A program made the translations under genes and the position numbers. The notes under the pieces are model-generated. The model ran no database searches and was not told the DNA's origin. It worked only from the letters and a program-made list of their open reading frames with translations. 9,251 nucleotides of DNA from Actinomyces viscosus. GTDB taxonomy: Bacteria > Bacteroidota > Bacteroidia > Flavobacteriales_D > Crocinitomicaceae. Location of the stretch: contig CALPVI020000050.1 in the NCBI GenBank assembly GCA_943326975.2, forward strand, positions 1 to 9,251, given 5' to 3'. Shown piece after piece: positions 1-6,941 of this stretch; position 1 is the stretch's first letter, and every line of letters starts with the position of its first letter.

Positions 1-240
1 ACCATCACTTATTATACCAACTAGATTTCCATATGAAGTAGAATTACCTCTGTAAATTTTACCGTCATTGATTATGCCAACTAGATTACTATATGAAGTA
101 GAATTACCTCTATAAATTTTACCATCACTTATTGTTCCTACTACGTTACTATAAGAAGTAGAATTTCCTCGATAGATTTTTCCATTATAATAAGTGGCAA
201 TCAGATTACTATAAGATGAAGAGTTACCTTTAAAAATCTT
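1..240 (-). repeat. Four in-frame tandem 60-bp repeats
   Basis: Units occupy 1-60, 61-120, 121-180 and 181-240, each exactly 60 bp and in frame with the gene. Counted by eye, units 1 and 2 match at 53 of 60 bases, while 1 versus 3 and 2 versus 3 match at 48 of 60. The 181-240 unit, nearest the signal peptide, is clearly more diverged. The array may continue past the left edge. There are no spacers, so this is a coding repeat and not CRISPR. Confidence 0.95.
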
Positions 241-303
241 ACTTTGGGCAGAAGCTAAAGATATATTAATCAATACAACTAATAAAATTAAAGAATTTTT
301 CAT
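1..303 (-). CDS. Secreted 20-residue-repeat protein (4-fold beta flower-like), 3' end outside window
   Basis: The ATG is at 303-301 and the frame stays open to base 1, giving 101 codons with no stop, so the C-terminus lies outside the window. Residues 1-19 form a signal peptide (MKNSLILLVVLINISLASA), probably cut before Gln20, so the product is exported. Residues 22-101 are four back-to-back 20-residue units of the form K-I-Y-R-G-N-S-T-S-Y-S/G-N-L/V-V-G-T/I-I-S/N-D-G. The first unit is the most diverged (KIFKGNSSSYSNLIATYYNG). From memory, 'GNSTSYS' repeats alternating with 'DGKIY' resemble proteins annotated as 4-fold beta flower, which are short beta-rich repeat proteins of unknown function. 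That assignment is inferred and not tested here. No function is proposed. No strong TAnnTTTG box lies directly upstream. Confidence 0.8.
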   Translation of the reverse strand, partial: MKNSLILLVVLINISLASAQSKIFKGNSSSYSNLIATYYNGKIYRGNSTSYSNVVGTISDGKIYRGNSTSYSNLVGIINDGKIYRGNSTSYGNLVGIISDG

Positions 304-408
304 TTTAAGTATTCCTAATACATATTTGTTCAAAATAATATAACAAGTTTATTTAAAATACTAAACAATTTAATTAAAATTATCTAAACAAACTAAAATA
401 GTATCACT

Positions 409-451
409 AAAAAATAAAAGCCAACTAACATGAAAATTATGTTAATTGGCT
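409..451 (-). terminator. Rho-independent terminator of the exported two-gene unit
   Basis: Arms 419-431 (AGCCAACTAACAT) and 439-451 (ATGTTAATTGGCT) form a 13-bp stem with a 7-nt loop. The one non-Watson-Crick position is C-A in plus-strand RNA but a G-U wobble in minus-strand RNA, which favours minus-strand use. Minus-strand RNA then runs into TTTATTTTTT (418-409). It sits about 70 nt after the stop of the 520-1317 gene. A T-run at 461-469 on the other side might allow weak plus-strand termination too. Confidence 0.8.
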
Positions 452-519
452 TAAAAGCTATTTTTTTTTATGAAATTAAATTTCAAACTCCACATTAAAG
501 AAATTTGTTATGAAATCAA

Positions 520-1317
520 TTAAAGGATTCCATAAATACGCTGAAGTTTTGGTGTTGGACTTGCAATTGAATTAGTAGATAAATATAATTGTGTACCTTG
601 TATAGACACACCTAACCACATAATTTGTCCAAAACCATCTGATAGAATTGTAGTATATCGTCTAGGATAGTCAGTAGGAGGAGTAGTATTTCCAAGAATA
701 ATATCTTTATCATATTCTGACAAATAAATGAATTGTTGAAAGACTTCACCACGTCCATCCATTCTCCATTCTAAAATTAATCCCTTATAATTAGCAACAT
801 CGCCTATATTTGCAGATGAGCCAACTACATTAGGTCCAACTGAAGAGGACATAATTAAATTAAGTTCATCTTGTGTATGTAATTTTACTACATTAAAACC
901 ACCAAGTTTAGAATAAAGTGCATATGGAACACTTAATAACTGACTTGTTCCTAAAATTGAATAACTCGTTCCTCCATTAGGATCAATTTCAGTTTTAACA
1001 AAGTAAGGACCATTAGACCAATCAATTGTTAAAAATGATCCAGAAACAACTGTTCCTGCACCAATTTCAATGCTTACTAAACCATTTGAATTAGTTGTAG
1101 GTGTTTGGGTTTCAACATGAACAGGTGTCCCACTAGCTGTACCTTGTAAAATACTTATTTTCATTCCAACTAAGCTTGAAACAACTAATGAATTACTACT
1201 GTTTCGAACTACAGCTTGATAACTCATTTTTTCAGGTGCTTGAGCCATTAATTGATTCGAAATCACAAATGTTATTGAAAATAGAATTACTATTATTTTT
1301 GTACTGATCTTTTTCAT
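520..1317 (-). CDS. Secreted protein with Bacteroidota 'APEKMSYQAVVRN' N-terminal domain
   Basis: This 265-residue protein starts with a signal peptide (residues 1 to about 27, ending LMAQA) and is therefore exported. Residues 28-137 are a domain recognisable from many Bacteroidota surface proteins: PEKMSYQAVVRN near the start, ISILQGTASGTPVHVET, NGLVSIEIGAG, IDWSNGPYFVKTEID and a closing GTSQLLSVPYALYSK. In other proteins this module often precedes variable C-terminal domains, such as tail-fibre-like or FISUMP types. Here residues 140-265 match nothing I recognise. No T9SS sorting domain is visible, so the C-terminus gives no anchoring signal. The ATG lies 5 nt after the stop of the upstream T9SS gene, so the two are surely co-transcribed. 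The start is preceded by an AT-rich stretch without a Shine-Dalgarno, as is usual in this phylum. The biochemical role is unknown. Confidence 0.85.
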   Translation of the reverse strand: MKKISTKIIVILFSITFVISNQLMAQAPEKMSYQAVVRNSSNSLVVSSLVGMKISILQGTASGTPVHVETQTPTTNSNGLVSIEIGAGTVVSGSFLTIDWSNGPYFVKTEIDPNGGTSYSILGTSQLLSVPYALYSKLGGFNVVKLHTQDELNLIMSSSVGPNVVGSSANIGDVANYKGLILEWRMDGRGEVFQQFIYLSEYDKDIILGNTTPPTDYPRRYTTILSDGFGQIMWLGVSIQGTQLYLSTNSIASPTPKLQRIYGIL

Positions 1318-1322
1318 AAATA

Positions 1323-1811
1323 TTATTTTTTTATAATTTTAAATGATTGAACTTTTTTACCCATTTGATTATTTATATTAATAAAATAGGTAGCTTGGGC
1401 GAATGCAACCATATTAATTTTTGTATTCGATGATGTAACAAAACCAGAAGTCAATAATTTACCATCAAAATCAAATAATTGATAATTCAAAATTTCATTA
1501 TTATAATCACTTATTTCAATTGTAAGATTATCACTTGATGGATTAGGATAAGTTGAAATTGAAATAGTTAAATCCGTCTCATTTATTCCGTTTGTGAAAA
1601 TTTCATACGTTTGTTGAACACCTTGAAGAACAGAACCCGAGCTTCCTGTATAGGTATTATAAGTTATTTGTCCAATGCTAAATGCAAAAGACCCTCCACT
1701 TCCTGTTCCATCACCTCCAGAGGAATTGATGTTTACCTGAGCATTAACATTAACTTTTGAAAGGAGAATGAAAGAAAGTAACACAAAGGGGTTAGATTTT
1801 TTTATTTTCAT
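1323..1811 (-). CDS. Small T9SS type A sorting domain-containing secreted protein
   Basis: The 162-residue product has a signal peptide (residues 1-24, ending VNVNA before Gln25). A short Gly/Ser-rich beta-type segment follows (about 26-70), with SSGGDGTGSGGSFAFSIGQ and SVLQGVQQTYEI. I recall this segment from other flavobacterial proteins, but it has no known function. Residues about 85-162 are a type A C-terminal sorting domain: YPNPSSDNLTIEI at 88-100, a central LFDFDGKLL, and a terminal ATYFINI...KVQSFKIIKK. Such domains direct proteins through the type IX secretion system and are usually removed as the protein is attached to the cell surface. The usual Gly in the final 'GxYxv' motif is Ala here (QATYFI). 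The mature protein would be only about 60 residues, so it may be a small surface factor. It is the first gene of a two-gene unit with 520-1317. Confidence 0.9.
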   Translation of the reverse strand: MKIKKSNPFVLLSFILLSKVNVNAQVNINSSGGDGTGSGGSFAFSIGQITYNTYTGSSGSVLQGVQQTYEIFTNGINETDLTISISTYPNPSSDNLTIEISDYNNEILNYQLFDFDGKLLTSGFVTSSNTKINMVAFAQATYFININNQMGKKVQSFKIIKK

Positions 1812-1840
1812 GTATATGATTTATTTACCAATCAATATTT

Positions 1841-1867
1841 GAAAGGTACTATTTGGTGAAAGTACAA
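1841..1867 (-). promoter_or_regulatory. Possible promoter of the T9SS two-gene unit
   Basis: On the minus strand TACCTTTC (1848-1841) matches the Bacteroidota -7 box TAnnTTTG at all but the last base. A TTG (1867-1865) lies 16 nt upstream as a possible -33 element, a little closer than usual. It would give a short leader before the ATG at 1811. Confidence 0.35.
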
Positions 1868-1937
1868 TTTATAATCGATATTATTAAATTTATAAAAAAT
1901 ATATTAAATATGTATAATATATTGAAATTATTAAAAT

Positions 1938-1972
1938 AGACTTTTTATAATTAACAATTTATGAAAAAATCT
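1938..1972 (-). terminator. Possible terminator hairpin of the M15 peptidase gene
   Basis: The inverted repeat AGACTTTTTATAA (1938-1950) and TTATGAAAAAATCT (1959-1972) forms about 13 pairs with a single bulge, starting 31 nt after the stop at 2004. One pair is C-A in plus-strand RNA but G-U in minus-strand RNA, which fits minus-strand transcription. The sequence that follows on the minus strand is only moderately T-rich. An AT-only hairpin (1898-1923) followed by a T-run lies further on and may act as backup. Confidence 0.4.
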
Positions 1973-2003
1973 GAACTCAACAAATTCAATTTTCTTATTT
2001 TTA

Positions 2004-2606
2004 TTAAAAAATCCCCCAAGCAGGATTTGCATTTGAAAAATCTAAAGCACAACTTTTTGAATATTCAAGCCATTTCTTTCTACTCAAAATGTTAATAGGG
2101 TGATCAATGTGAATTGGATCTTCATTTTGAAAATCACCTCCCCATCTTAAATTTCTAGTGTGACGTATATCATTTATAAATTCCTGAATGTTATTTGGAA
2201 GCAATTTTAGGTTATTTCTTTTTAAATCATTTGCATAATATTTAACACCATTACTTTCAATATTGAAATCTATAGCAAATCCTGCAAGGTGGTTTGATTG
2301 TTTTGCAGGTCTTACGATTTTTCTGTTAATAGTTTCTTCTTCTGATCTATAACTTTGATTTATTATTAAAACAATATCATGGGATATGGCATATTGATCA
2401 ATTTGATCTAAATCATTTTTAAAGTCTTTATTGACTAGAATTTGCCTACCAAATAAACCTTTAATATTTTGGCCATTATACTCAACTAACGAATTAAAAT
2501 TATCTGTTTTAACGTATGTCCAAAATTGATAATTAAAATAAAAATAAAGGAAACTTATAACTAAGATTATCCCTATCAAAGTAAATAATTTAAAAACTTT
2601 TTTCAT
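2004..2606 (-). CDS. Membrane-anchored M15-family metallopeptidase (D-Ala-D-Ala carboxypeptidase/endolysin-like)
   Basis: This 200-residue protein has one hydrophobic segment at residues 7-25 (LFTLIGIILVISFLYFYF region) after a short Lys-containing N-terminus. It is most likely an uncleaved anchor holding the enzyme on the periplasmic side. The catalytic domain shows the M15 signature: YRSEEE around Arg87, SNHLAGFAIDF with His106 and Asp113 as expected zinc ligands, then RWGGDF (154-159) and DPIHID with Asp163 as likely catalytic acid/base and His166 as third ligand. M15 enzymes of this type (VanY, CwlK, phage endolysins) cut peptide bonds of peptidoglycan stem peptides, so a cell-wall trimming role is inferred. 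The exact bond, D-Ala-D-Ala or L-Ala-D-Glu, cannot be told from sequence. The gene appears to be transcribed alone, with its own -7 box upstream and a hairpin downstream. A phage-derived origin is possible, but no phage genes flank it. Confidence 0.85.
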   Translation of the reverse strand: MKKVFKLFTLIGIILVISFLYFYFNYQFWTYVKTDNFNSLVEYNGQNIKGLFGRQILVNKDFKNDLDQIDQYAISHDIVLIINQSYRSEEETINRKIVRPAKQSNHLAGFAIDFNIESNGVKYYANDLKRNNLKLLPNNIQEFINDIRHTRNLRWGGDFQNEDPIHIDHPINILSRKKWLEYSKSCALDFSNANPAWGIF

Positions 2607-2627
2607 TTATGAATCTTATATTTTATT

Positions 2628-2635
2628 CAAAGTTA
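2628..2635 (-). promoter_or_regulatory. -7 promoter box of the M15 peptidase gene
   Basis: The minus strand reads TAACTTTG, a full match to TAnnTTTG, ending 21 nt before the ATG at 2606. No convincing TTG -33 element is seen at the normal distance. Confidence 0.5.
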
Positions 2636-3031
2636 AAATAAAACAACTCATTTTATTGCTAATTAATATCTGACTTTATACTCCATTCTAATATTACTTC
2701 AGTTATTAATTATACATAAAAAAGAATTTAATTAAAATACAACAACTTAAATCATCATTTAGATTCAATACTAGAGTTAAAAAGTAATAAACAATCAACG
2801 TTTAATAGAAATTTAGTGATTATTTAATATTGCAATTAACTAGGCTGATAGAATAACGACGAAATAACAATCAAAATACTAGTATTCATTTAGTTATAAT
2901 CATTTTAATAAATAATAGATTTTTATCAAAAGTTAGTTTATAGAGTCCAAATTTGATGCAAAAACCCTCTCAAAACTTTATATAATAAGGATATACGAAA
3001 ATTATTTTTTTTTATATCATTATTTAAAGCG
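2636..3031. other. Divergent AT-rich intergenic region without a gene
   Basis: This stretch separates the minus-strand exported genes from the plus-strand housekeeping genes. I see no ORF of useful length, no tRNA-like fold and no long repeat. It is very AT-rich, with a T-tract at 3004-3013 just upstream of the helicase promoter. It presumably holds the upstream control regions of both divergent genes. Confidence 0.6.
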
Positions 3032-3039
3032 TATCTTTG
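3032..3039 (+). promoter_or_regulatory. -7 promoter box of the DEAD-box helicase gene
   Basis: TATCTTTG is a perfect TAnnTTTG match, 21 nt before the ATG at 3061, and it predicts a leader of roughly 15 nt. A T-tract lies about 20 nt upstream where the -33 element would be, but no TTG is clear. The box contains the TTG at 3037-3039, which rules that codon out as the helicase start. Confidence 0.75.
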
Positions 3040-3060
3040 TGTACAATTTTAAGTAAAAAT

Positions 3061-4983
3061 ATGACATTTAAGGAACTCGGGTTGAAGAGTGAGGTGCTGA
3101 AGTCGTTAACAGAAATGGGGTTTGAAGCACCTACTCCGATTCAACTAGAAGCTATTCCTAACTTGCTTGCAAGTGATAGCGATCTAGTTGGTTTAGCCCA
3201 AACAGGAACAGGTAAAACCGCAGCGTTCGGTTTACCATTAGTGAACAAAGTAGACGGAAAGTCTAGAACACCACAAGGATTAGTGGTATGTCCAACAAGA
3301 GAGTTGTGTTTACAAATCACGAAAGATTTAGAAAACTATTCGAAATACCTCGATTTAAGCGTGGTAGCTGTGTATGGTGGAGCTGATATCCGTCGTCAAA
3401 TTACACAAATCAACAAAGGTGTATCAATTGTTGTTGCAACTCCAGGCCGTTTAGTAGATTTAATTAAACGTAGATCAATCTCATTAGCAGATGTGAAATA
3501 CGTAGTATTAGATGAAGCGGATGAGATGTTGAACATGGGATTCAAAGAAGATTTGGACATGATTTTAGAATCTACTCCAGAACACCGTAACGTATGGTTG
3601 TTTTCTGCAACTATGCCGAAAGAGGTGGAAAGAATCGCAAAAACATACATGTCAAACCCATTTGAGGTTTCGATTGGACACAAAAATCAAAGTAACGAGA
3701 ATATAGAGCACATCTATTATTCAGTGAAAGAAAGAGATCGTTATGCAGCGTTGAAACGTGTGATTGACTTTAATCCAGATATTTATGGTTTAATTTTCTG
3801 TCGTACACGTATGGAAACTGCTTCGGTAGCTGATAAACTTGGAAAAGAAGGATACAGCGCTGAACCGTTACATGGAGATTTATCTCAAGTTCAACGTGAT
3901 AGAGTAATGGATCGTTTCCGTAAAAAAGAAATTCAAATCTTAGTTGCAACAGACGTAGCAGCACGTGGATTAGATATCGATAATATTACACACGTATTGA
4001 ATTACAACTTACCTGATGATATTGAAAACTATACGCACCGTTCAGGACGTACAGCTCGTGCAGGTAAAAAAGGTCAATCTATTGTTTTAATTAACACAAG
4101 AGAAAACTACAAAATTCGTACGATTGAAAAACAAATTCGTGTTACATTCACAGCAGGTGTTCTTCCTAAACCAGAGGATATTTGTGCAATTCAGTTAACT
4201 AAATTAATTGATAGTGTAATTAAGACCGAAGTGAAAGAAGATGACATCGAAAAATTCATGCCTCAAATCATGGCTGGATTAGGAGAAATGTCAAAAGAGG
4301 AAATCGTTAAGAAATTTATATCTGTAGAATTCAACCGTTTCATCGATTACTATAGCAATGCAGGAGACTTAAACTCATCTGGAAGAGATTCAGATAGAGG
4401 CGAAAGAGGAGAGCGCGGCGAAAGAAGTGAACGTGGAAGAAGAGACAGAAGTTACGACGAAGGACGTGAGGATAGACCAAGAAGAGATCGTGGATCTGAA
4501 GAAGGAAAAACAAGATTCTTCGTTAGTGTTGGACAAAGAGATGGTTTAAACCCTGGTGGTTTATTACGATTAATTTGTGACTCTACAGGTTTAAAATCTG
4601 CAAACATTGGTAGAATTGATATCATGCCTGCATTCTCTTTCTTTGAAGCAGATCAAGCAGAAACAGATAACATTTTACGAAAAGTAAACGGATCTGAATA
4701 CGAAGGTACAACAGTAAATATCGAAATCACTAAAAACAAAGGTGGCGGTGGTTCAGATAGAGGAGGACGCCCTTCAGGTGGTGGATTTGGTGGTGGAAAC
4801 CGTCGTTCATCAGGAGGTAGCGGAGGCTTTAGAGGTGCATCTGACAGAGGAGGTTTTGATCGTGGATCTGAAAGAAGAAGTGGTGGAAGCGACAGAGGTG
4901 GTTTCAACCGTGGAGGAAGCGATAGAGACAGAGATAGAGGAGGAGACCGTAGAGGTGGATTCAGCAAATCGTTCAAAAGATAA
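3061..4983 (+). CDS. deaD: DEAD-box ATP-dependent RNA helicase, DeaD/CsdA type, with RG-rich tail
   Basis: The ATG at 3061 gives 640 residues beginning MTFKELGL, the usual start of this family. An in-frame TTG at 3037 is inside the -7 box and is rejected. The helicase core is complete: Q motif GFEAPTPIQ (20-28), motif I AQTGTGKT (46-53), Ia PTREL (78-82), TPGR (127-130), DEAD (151-154), SAT (182-184), IV LIFCRT (244-249), V VATDVAARGLDI (295-306) and VI HRSGRTAR (326-333). A charged linker with RGERGERGERSERG follows (about 442-479). Then comes a DbpA/CsdA-type RNA-binding domain (482-557, from TRFFVSVGQRDGL to VNIEIT) and a Gly/Arg/Asp/Ser-rich tail (561-640). Such enzymes unwind short RNA duplexes using ATP in ribosome assembly and mRNA turnover, often in the cold. 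E. coli DeaD is of similar length and layout. The symbol is a family-level assignment and orthology is not proven. It stands alone behind its own promoter, 102 bp before typA. Confidence 0.95.
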   Translation: MTFKELGLKSEVLKSLTEMGFEAPTPIQLEAIPNLLASDSDLVGLAQTGTGKTAAFGLPLVNKVDGKSRTPQGLVVCPTRELCLQITKDLENYSKYLDLSVVAVYGGADIRRQITQINKGVSIVVATPGRLVDLIKRRSISLADVKYVVLDEADEMLNMGFKEDLDMILESTPEHRNVWLFSATMPKEVERIAKTYMSNPFEVSIGHKNQSNENIEHIYYSVKERDRYAALKRVIDFNPDIYGLIFCRTRMETASVADKLGKEGYSAEPLHGDLSQVQRDRVMDRFRKKEIQILVATDVAARGLDIDNITHVLNYNLPDDIENYTHRSGRTARAGKKGQSIVLINTRENYKIRTIEKQIRVTFTAGVLPKPEDICAIQLTKLIDSVIKTEVKEDDIEKFMPQIMAGLGEMSKEEIVKKFISVEFNRFIDYYSNAGDLNSSGRDSDRGERGERGERSERGRRDRSYDEGREDRPRRDRGSEEGKTRFFVSVGQRDGLNPGGLLRLICDSTGLKSANIGRIDIMPAFSFFEADQAETDNILRKVNGSEYEGTTVNIEITKNKGGGGSDRGGRPSGGGFGGGNRRSSGGSGGFRGASDRGGFDRGSERRSGGSDRGGFNRGGSDRDRDRGGDRRGGFSKSFKR

Positions 4984-5013
4984 TATTAACCTTTAGGAAT
5001 AGATAAAAAATAG

Positions 5014-5056
5014 AAGACAAGATTGTAAAGAAGTAATTCGATACAGTCTTGTTTTT
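5014..5056 (+). terminator. Terminator-like hairpin between helicase and typA
   Basis: CAAGATTGT (5018-5026) pairs with ACAGTCTTG (5043-5051), with one T-G wobble and a 16-nt loop. The stem can extend through AAGA (5014-5017) against the following T-run (5052-5055). It begins about 30 nt after the helicase stop and ends about 30 nt before the typA start. It may be a full terminator or a leaky one letting some message into typA, because no good TAnnTTTG box is seen for typA itself. Confidence 0.65.
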
Positions 5057-5085
5057 CATCTTATACTCAAAGAACTAAATTAAAT

Positions 5086-6879
5086 ATGGAAATAAGGAAT
5101 ATAGCAATTATTGCTCACGTTGACCACGGTAAGACTACATTAGTAGACCGTATGATTGAAGCAGGAACAGATGCAAAAACGCATGAAAAACCGAAAGGTG
5201 AATTGTTCATGGATAACAACGATTTAGAGCGTGAAAGAGGAATTACGATCGTTTCTAAAAACGTATCAGTGCTTTACAAAGGAACAAAAATCAACATTAT
5301 TGATACTCCAGGTCACGCCGATTTCGGTGGTGAGGTTGAACGTGTATTAAATATGGCTGACGGTGTTTGTTTATTAGTAGATGCATTTGAAGGTCCTATG
5401 CCTCAAACTCGTTTCGTTTTAGGAAAAGCGTTAGCATTAGGTTTAAAACCTTTATTAGTAATTAATAAAGTTGACAAAGAAAACTGTACTCCAGAAGAAG
5501 TTCACGAGAAAGTTTTCGATTTAATGTTCGAATTAGATGCAAATGATCACCAATTAGATTTCGCTACTATTTATGGTTCTGCGAAAAATGGATGGATGTC
5601 AGAAGATTGGAAACAACCAACAACTTCAATTTCTCCATTATTAGATAAAATTTTAGATTATTTTCCACCAAAGAAAATTCAAGAAGGAAATACACAGTTG
5701 TTAATTACTTCTTTAGATTTTTCTACTTTCGTAGGTAGAATAGCGATTGGACGTCTTCACAGAGGTACATTAAAAGAAAATCAACAAATCATTTTAGGAA
5801 AAAGAGACGGTTCACAAGAGAAACACAAAGTAAAAGAATTGTTTGTTTTTGAAGGAATCGAAAGAGTAAAAGTTGCTTCAGTTCAACCTGGTGATATCTG
5901 TGCGATTACTGGTATTGAAGGTTTCGAAATTGGTGATGTTATCTGTGATGCTGAAAATCCAGAACCTTTAGCATCTATATCAATTGATGAACCGACAATG
6001 AATATGTTATTCTCAATTAATGATTCTCCATTCTTTGGTAAAGAAGGTAAAAAAGTTACTTCTCGTCATATCCAAGAACGTTTAACAAAAGAGTTAGAGA
6101 AAAACTTAGCAATGCGTGTTACAAACACTGATAAAGCTGACAAATGGTTAGTTGCTGGACGTGGAGTATTGCATTTATCAGTTTTAATCGAAACAATGCG
6201 TCGTGAAGGTTATGAGTTACAAGTTGGTCAGCCACAGGTAATTATTAGAGAAATTGACGGAGTTAAATGTGAACCAATCGAAGAATTAACAATAGATTTA
6301 CCTGAAGAATTTAGTGGTACAGCTATCGAAGCAGTTTCTACAAGAAAAGGTGAGATGACGAATATGGAACCGAAAGGGACACGTATGACGATTCAATTCC
6401 AAATTCCATCAAGAGGTATTATTGGTTTAAGAAACTATTTGTTAACACAAACAGCAGGTGAAGCAATTATGACACACCGATTCTTAGAATACCAACCATA
6501 CAAAGGTGAAATTCCAGGACGTCAAAATGGTTCATTGATTTCAATGGAACAAGGTACATCAATTCCTTTCTCTATTAACAATTTACAAGAAAGAGGTAGA
6601 TTCTTTGTTTCACCAAACGAAAACGTATACGAAGGTCAAGTAATTGGGGAAAACTCAAGAGCAGGTGATATGGTTGTAAACGTAACAAAAACAAAGAAAA
6701 TGTCTAATATGCGTTCTTCGGGAGCAGATGATAAAGTGAAATTAATTCCACCTATCAAATTCAGTTTAGAGGAATGTTTAGAATACATACAAGGTGACGA
6801 GTACGTAGAAGTAACACCAGAAAACTTACGTATTCGTAAAATCTACTTAAAAGAAAGCGAAAGAAAAAGAGCGAAATAA
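5086..6879 (+). CDS. typA: Ribosome-associated translational GTPase TypA/BipA
   Basis: The 597-residue product is full length for the family. GTP-binding motifs are all present: G1 AHVDHGKT (10-17), G2 RGITI (51-55), G3 DTPGH (73-77), G4 NKVD (127-130) and G5 GSA (164-166). The stretches ADFGGEVERVL and DAFEGPMPQTRFVL are typical of TypA. Beta-barrel domain II follows (about 205-290), then EF-G-like domains (about 300-475). The C-terminal domain found only in TypA runs from about 480 to 597 (GRQNGSLISMEQG, NERGRFF-like LQERGRFFVSP, and SGADDKVKLIPP). TypA binds the 70S ribosome near the EF-G site and supports 50S assembly and growth under cold or other stress in other bacteria. The start is fixed by the conserved MEIRNIAIIAHVDHG. 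A strong terminator follows the stop. Nothing is missing from the catalytic set. Confidence 0.98.
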   Translation: MEIRNIAIIAHVDHGKTTLVDRMIEAGTDAKTHEKPKGELFMDNNDLERERGITIVSKNVSVLYKGTKINIIDTPGHADFGGEVERVLNMADGVCLLVDAFEGPMPQTRFVLGKALALGLKPLLVINKVDKENCTPEEVHEKVFDLMFELDANDHQLDFATIYGSAKNGWMSEDWKQPTTSISPLLDKILDYFPPKKIQEGNTQLLITSLDFSTFVGRIAIGRLHRGTLKENQQIILGKRDGSQEKHKVKELFVFEGIERVKVASVQPGDICAITGIEGFEIGDVICDAENPEPLASISIDEPTMNMLFSINDSPFFGKEGKKVTSRHIQERLTKELEKNLAMRVTNTDKADKWLVAGRGVLHLSVLIETMRREGYELQVGQPQVIIREIDGVKCEPIEELTIDLPEEFSGTAIEAVSTRKGEMTNMEPKGTRMTIQFQIPSRGIIGLRNYLLTQTAGEAIMTHRFLEYQPYKGEIPGRQNGSLISMEQGTSIPFSINNLQERGRFFVSPNENVYEGQVIGENSRAGDMVVNVTKTKKMSNMRSSGADDKVKLIPPIKFSLEECLEYIQGDEYVEVTPENLRIRKIYLKESERKRAK

Positions 6880-6899
6880 ACTTAATTTCTTTAAAATAC

Positions 6900-6941
6900 A
6901 AACCCAAATTATTGAAAAATAGTTTGGGTTTTTTTGTTTTT
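6900..6941 (+). terminator. Rho-independent terminator of typA
   Basis: AAACCCAAATTAT (6900-6912) pairs with ATAGTTTGGGTTT (6919-6931) in a 13-bp stem with one T-G wobble and a 6-nt loop. It is followed by TTTTGTTTTT and begins 20 nt after the typA stop. Confidence 0.9.

Noticed and set aside
1..240. 60-bp periodic repeats resembling a CRISPR or minisatellite array
   Set aside because: Units are contiguous with no spacers, stay in frame and encode a regular 20-residue protein repeat behind a signal peptide.
471..485. Palindrome TGAAATTAAATTTCA after the 520-1317 gene
   Set aside because: AT-only with a one-base centre in very AT-rich DNA, so likely chance; the real terminator is at 409-451.
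3037..3060. TTG-initiated N-terminal extension of the helicase (eight residues)
   Set aside because: The TTG is part of a perfect -7 promoter box and the extension lacks family similarity; ATG 3061 is the typical start.
3396..3964. Minus-strand open frames inside the helicase gene (3396-3683 and 3770-3964)
   Set aside because: They lie opposite strongly conserved helicase motifs, have no recognisable domain and no promoter.
4653..4996. Open frames opposite and out of frame with the helicase tail (Pro/Leu-rich 4653-4976 minus, Val/Glu-rich 4742-4996 plus)
   Set aside because: They are by-products of the repetitive Gly/Arg codons of the tail; their odd composition mirrors that repeat.
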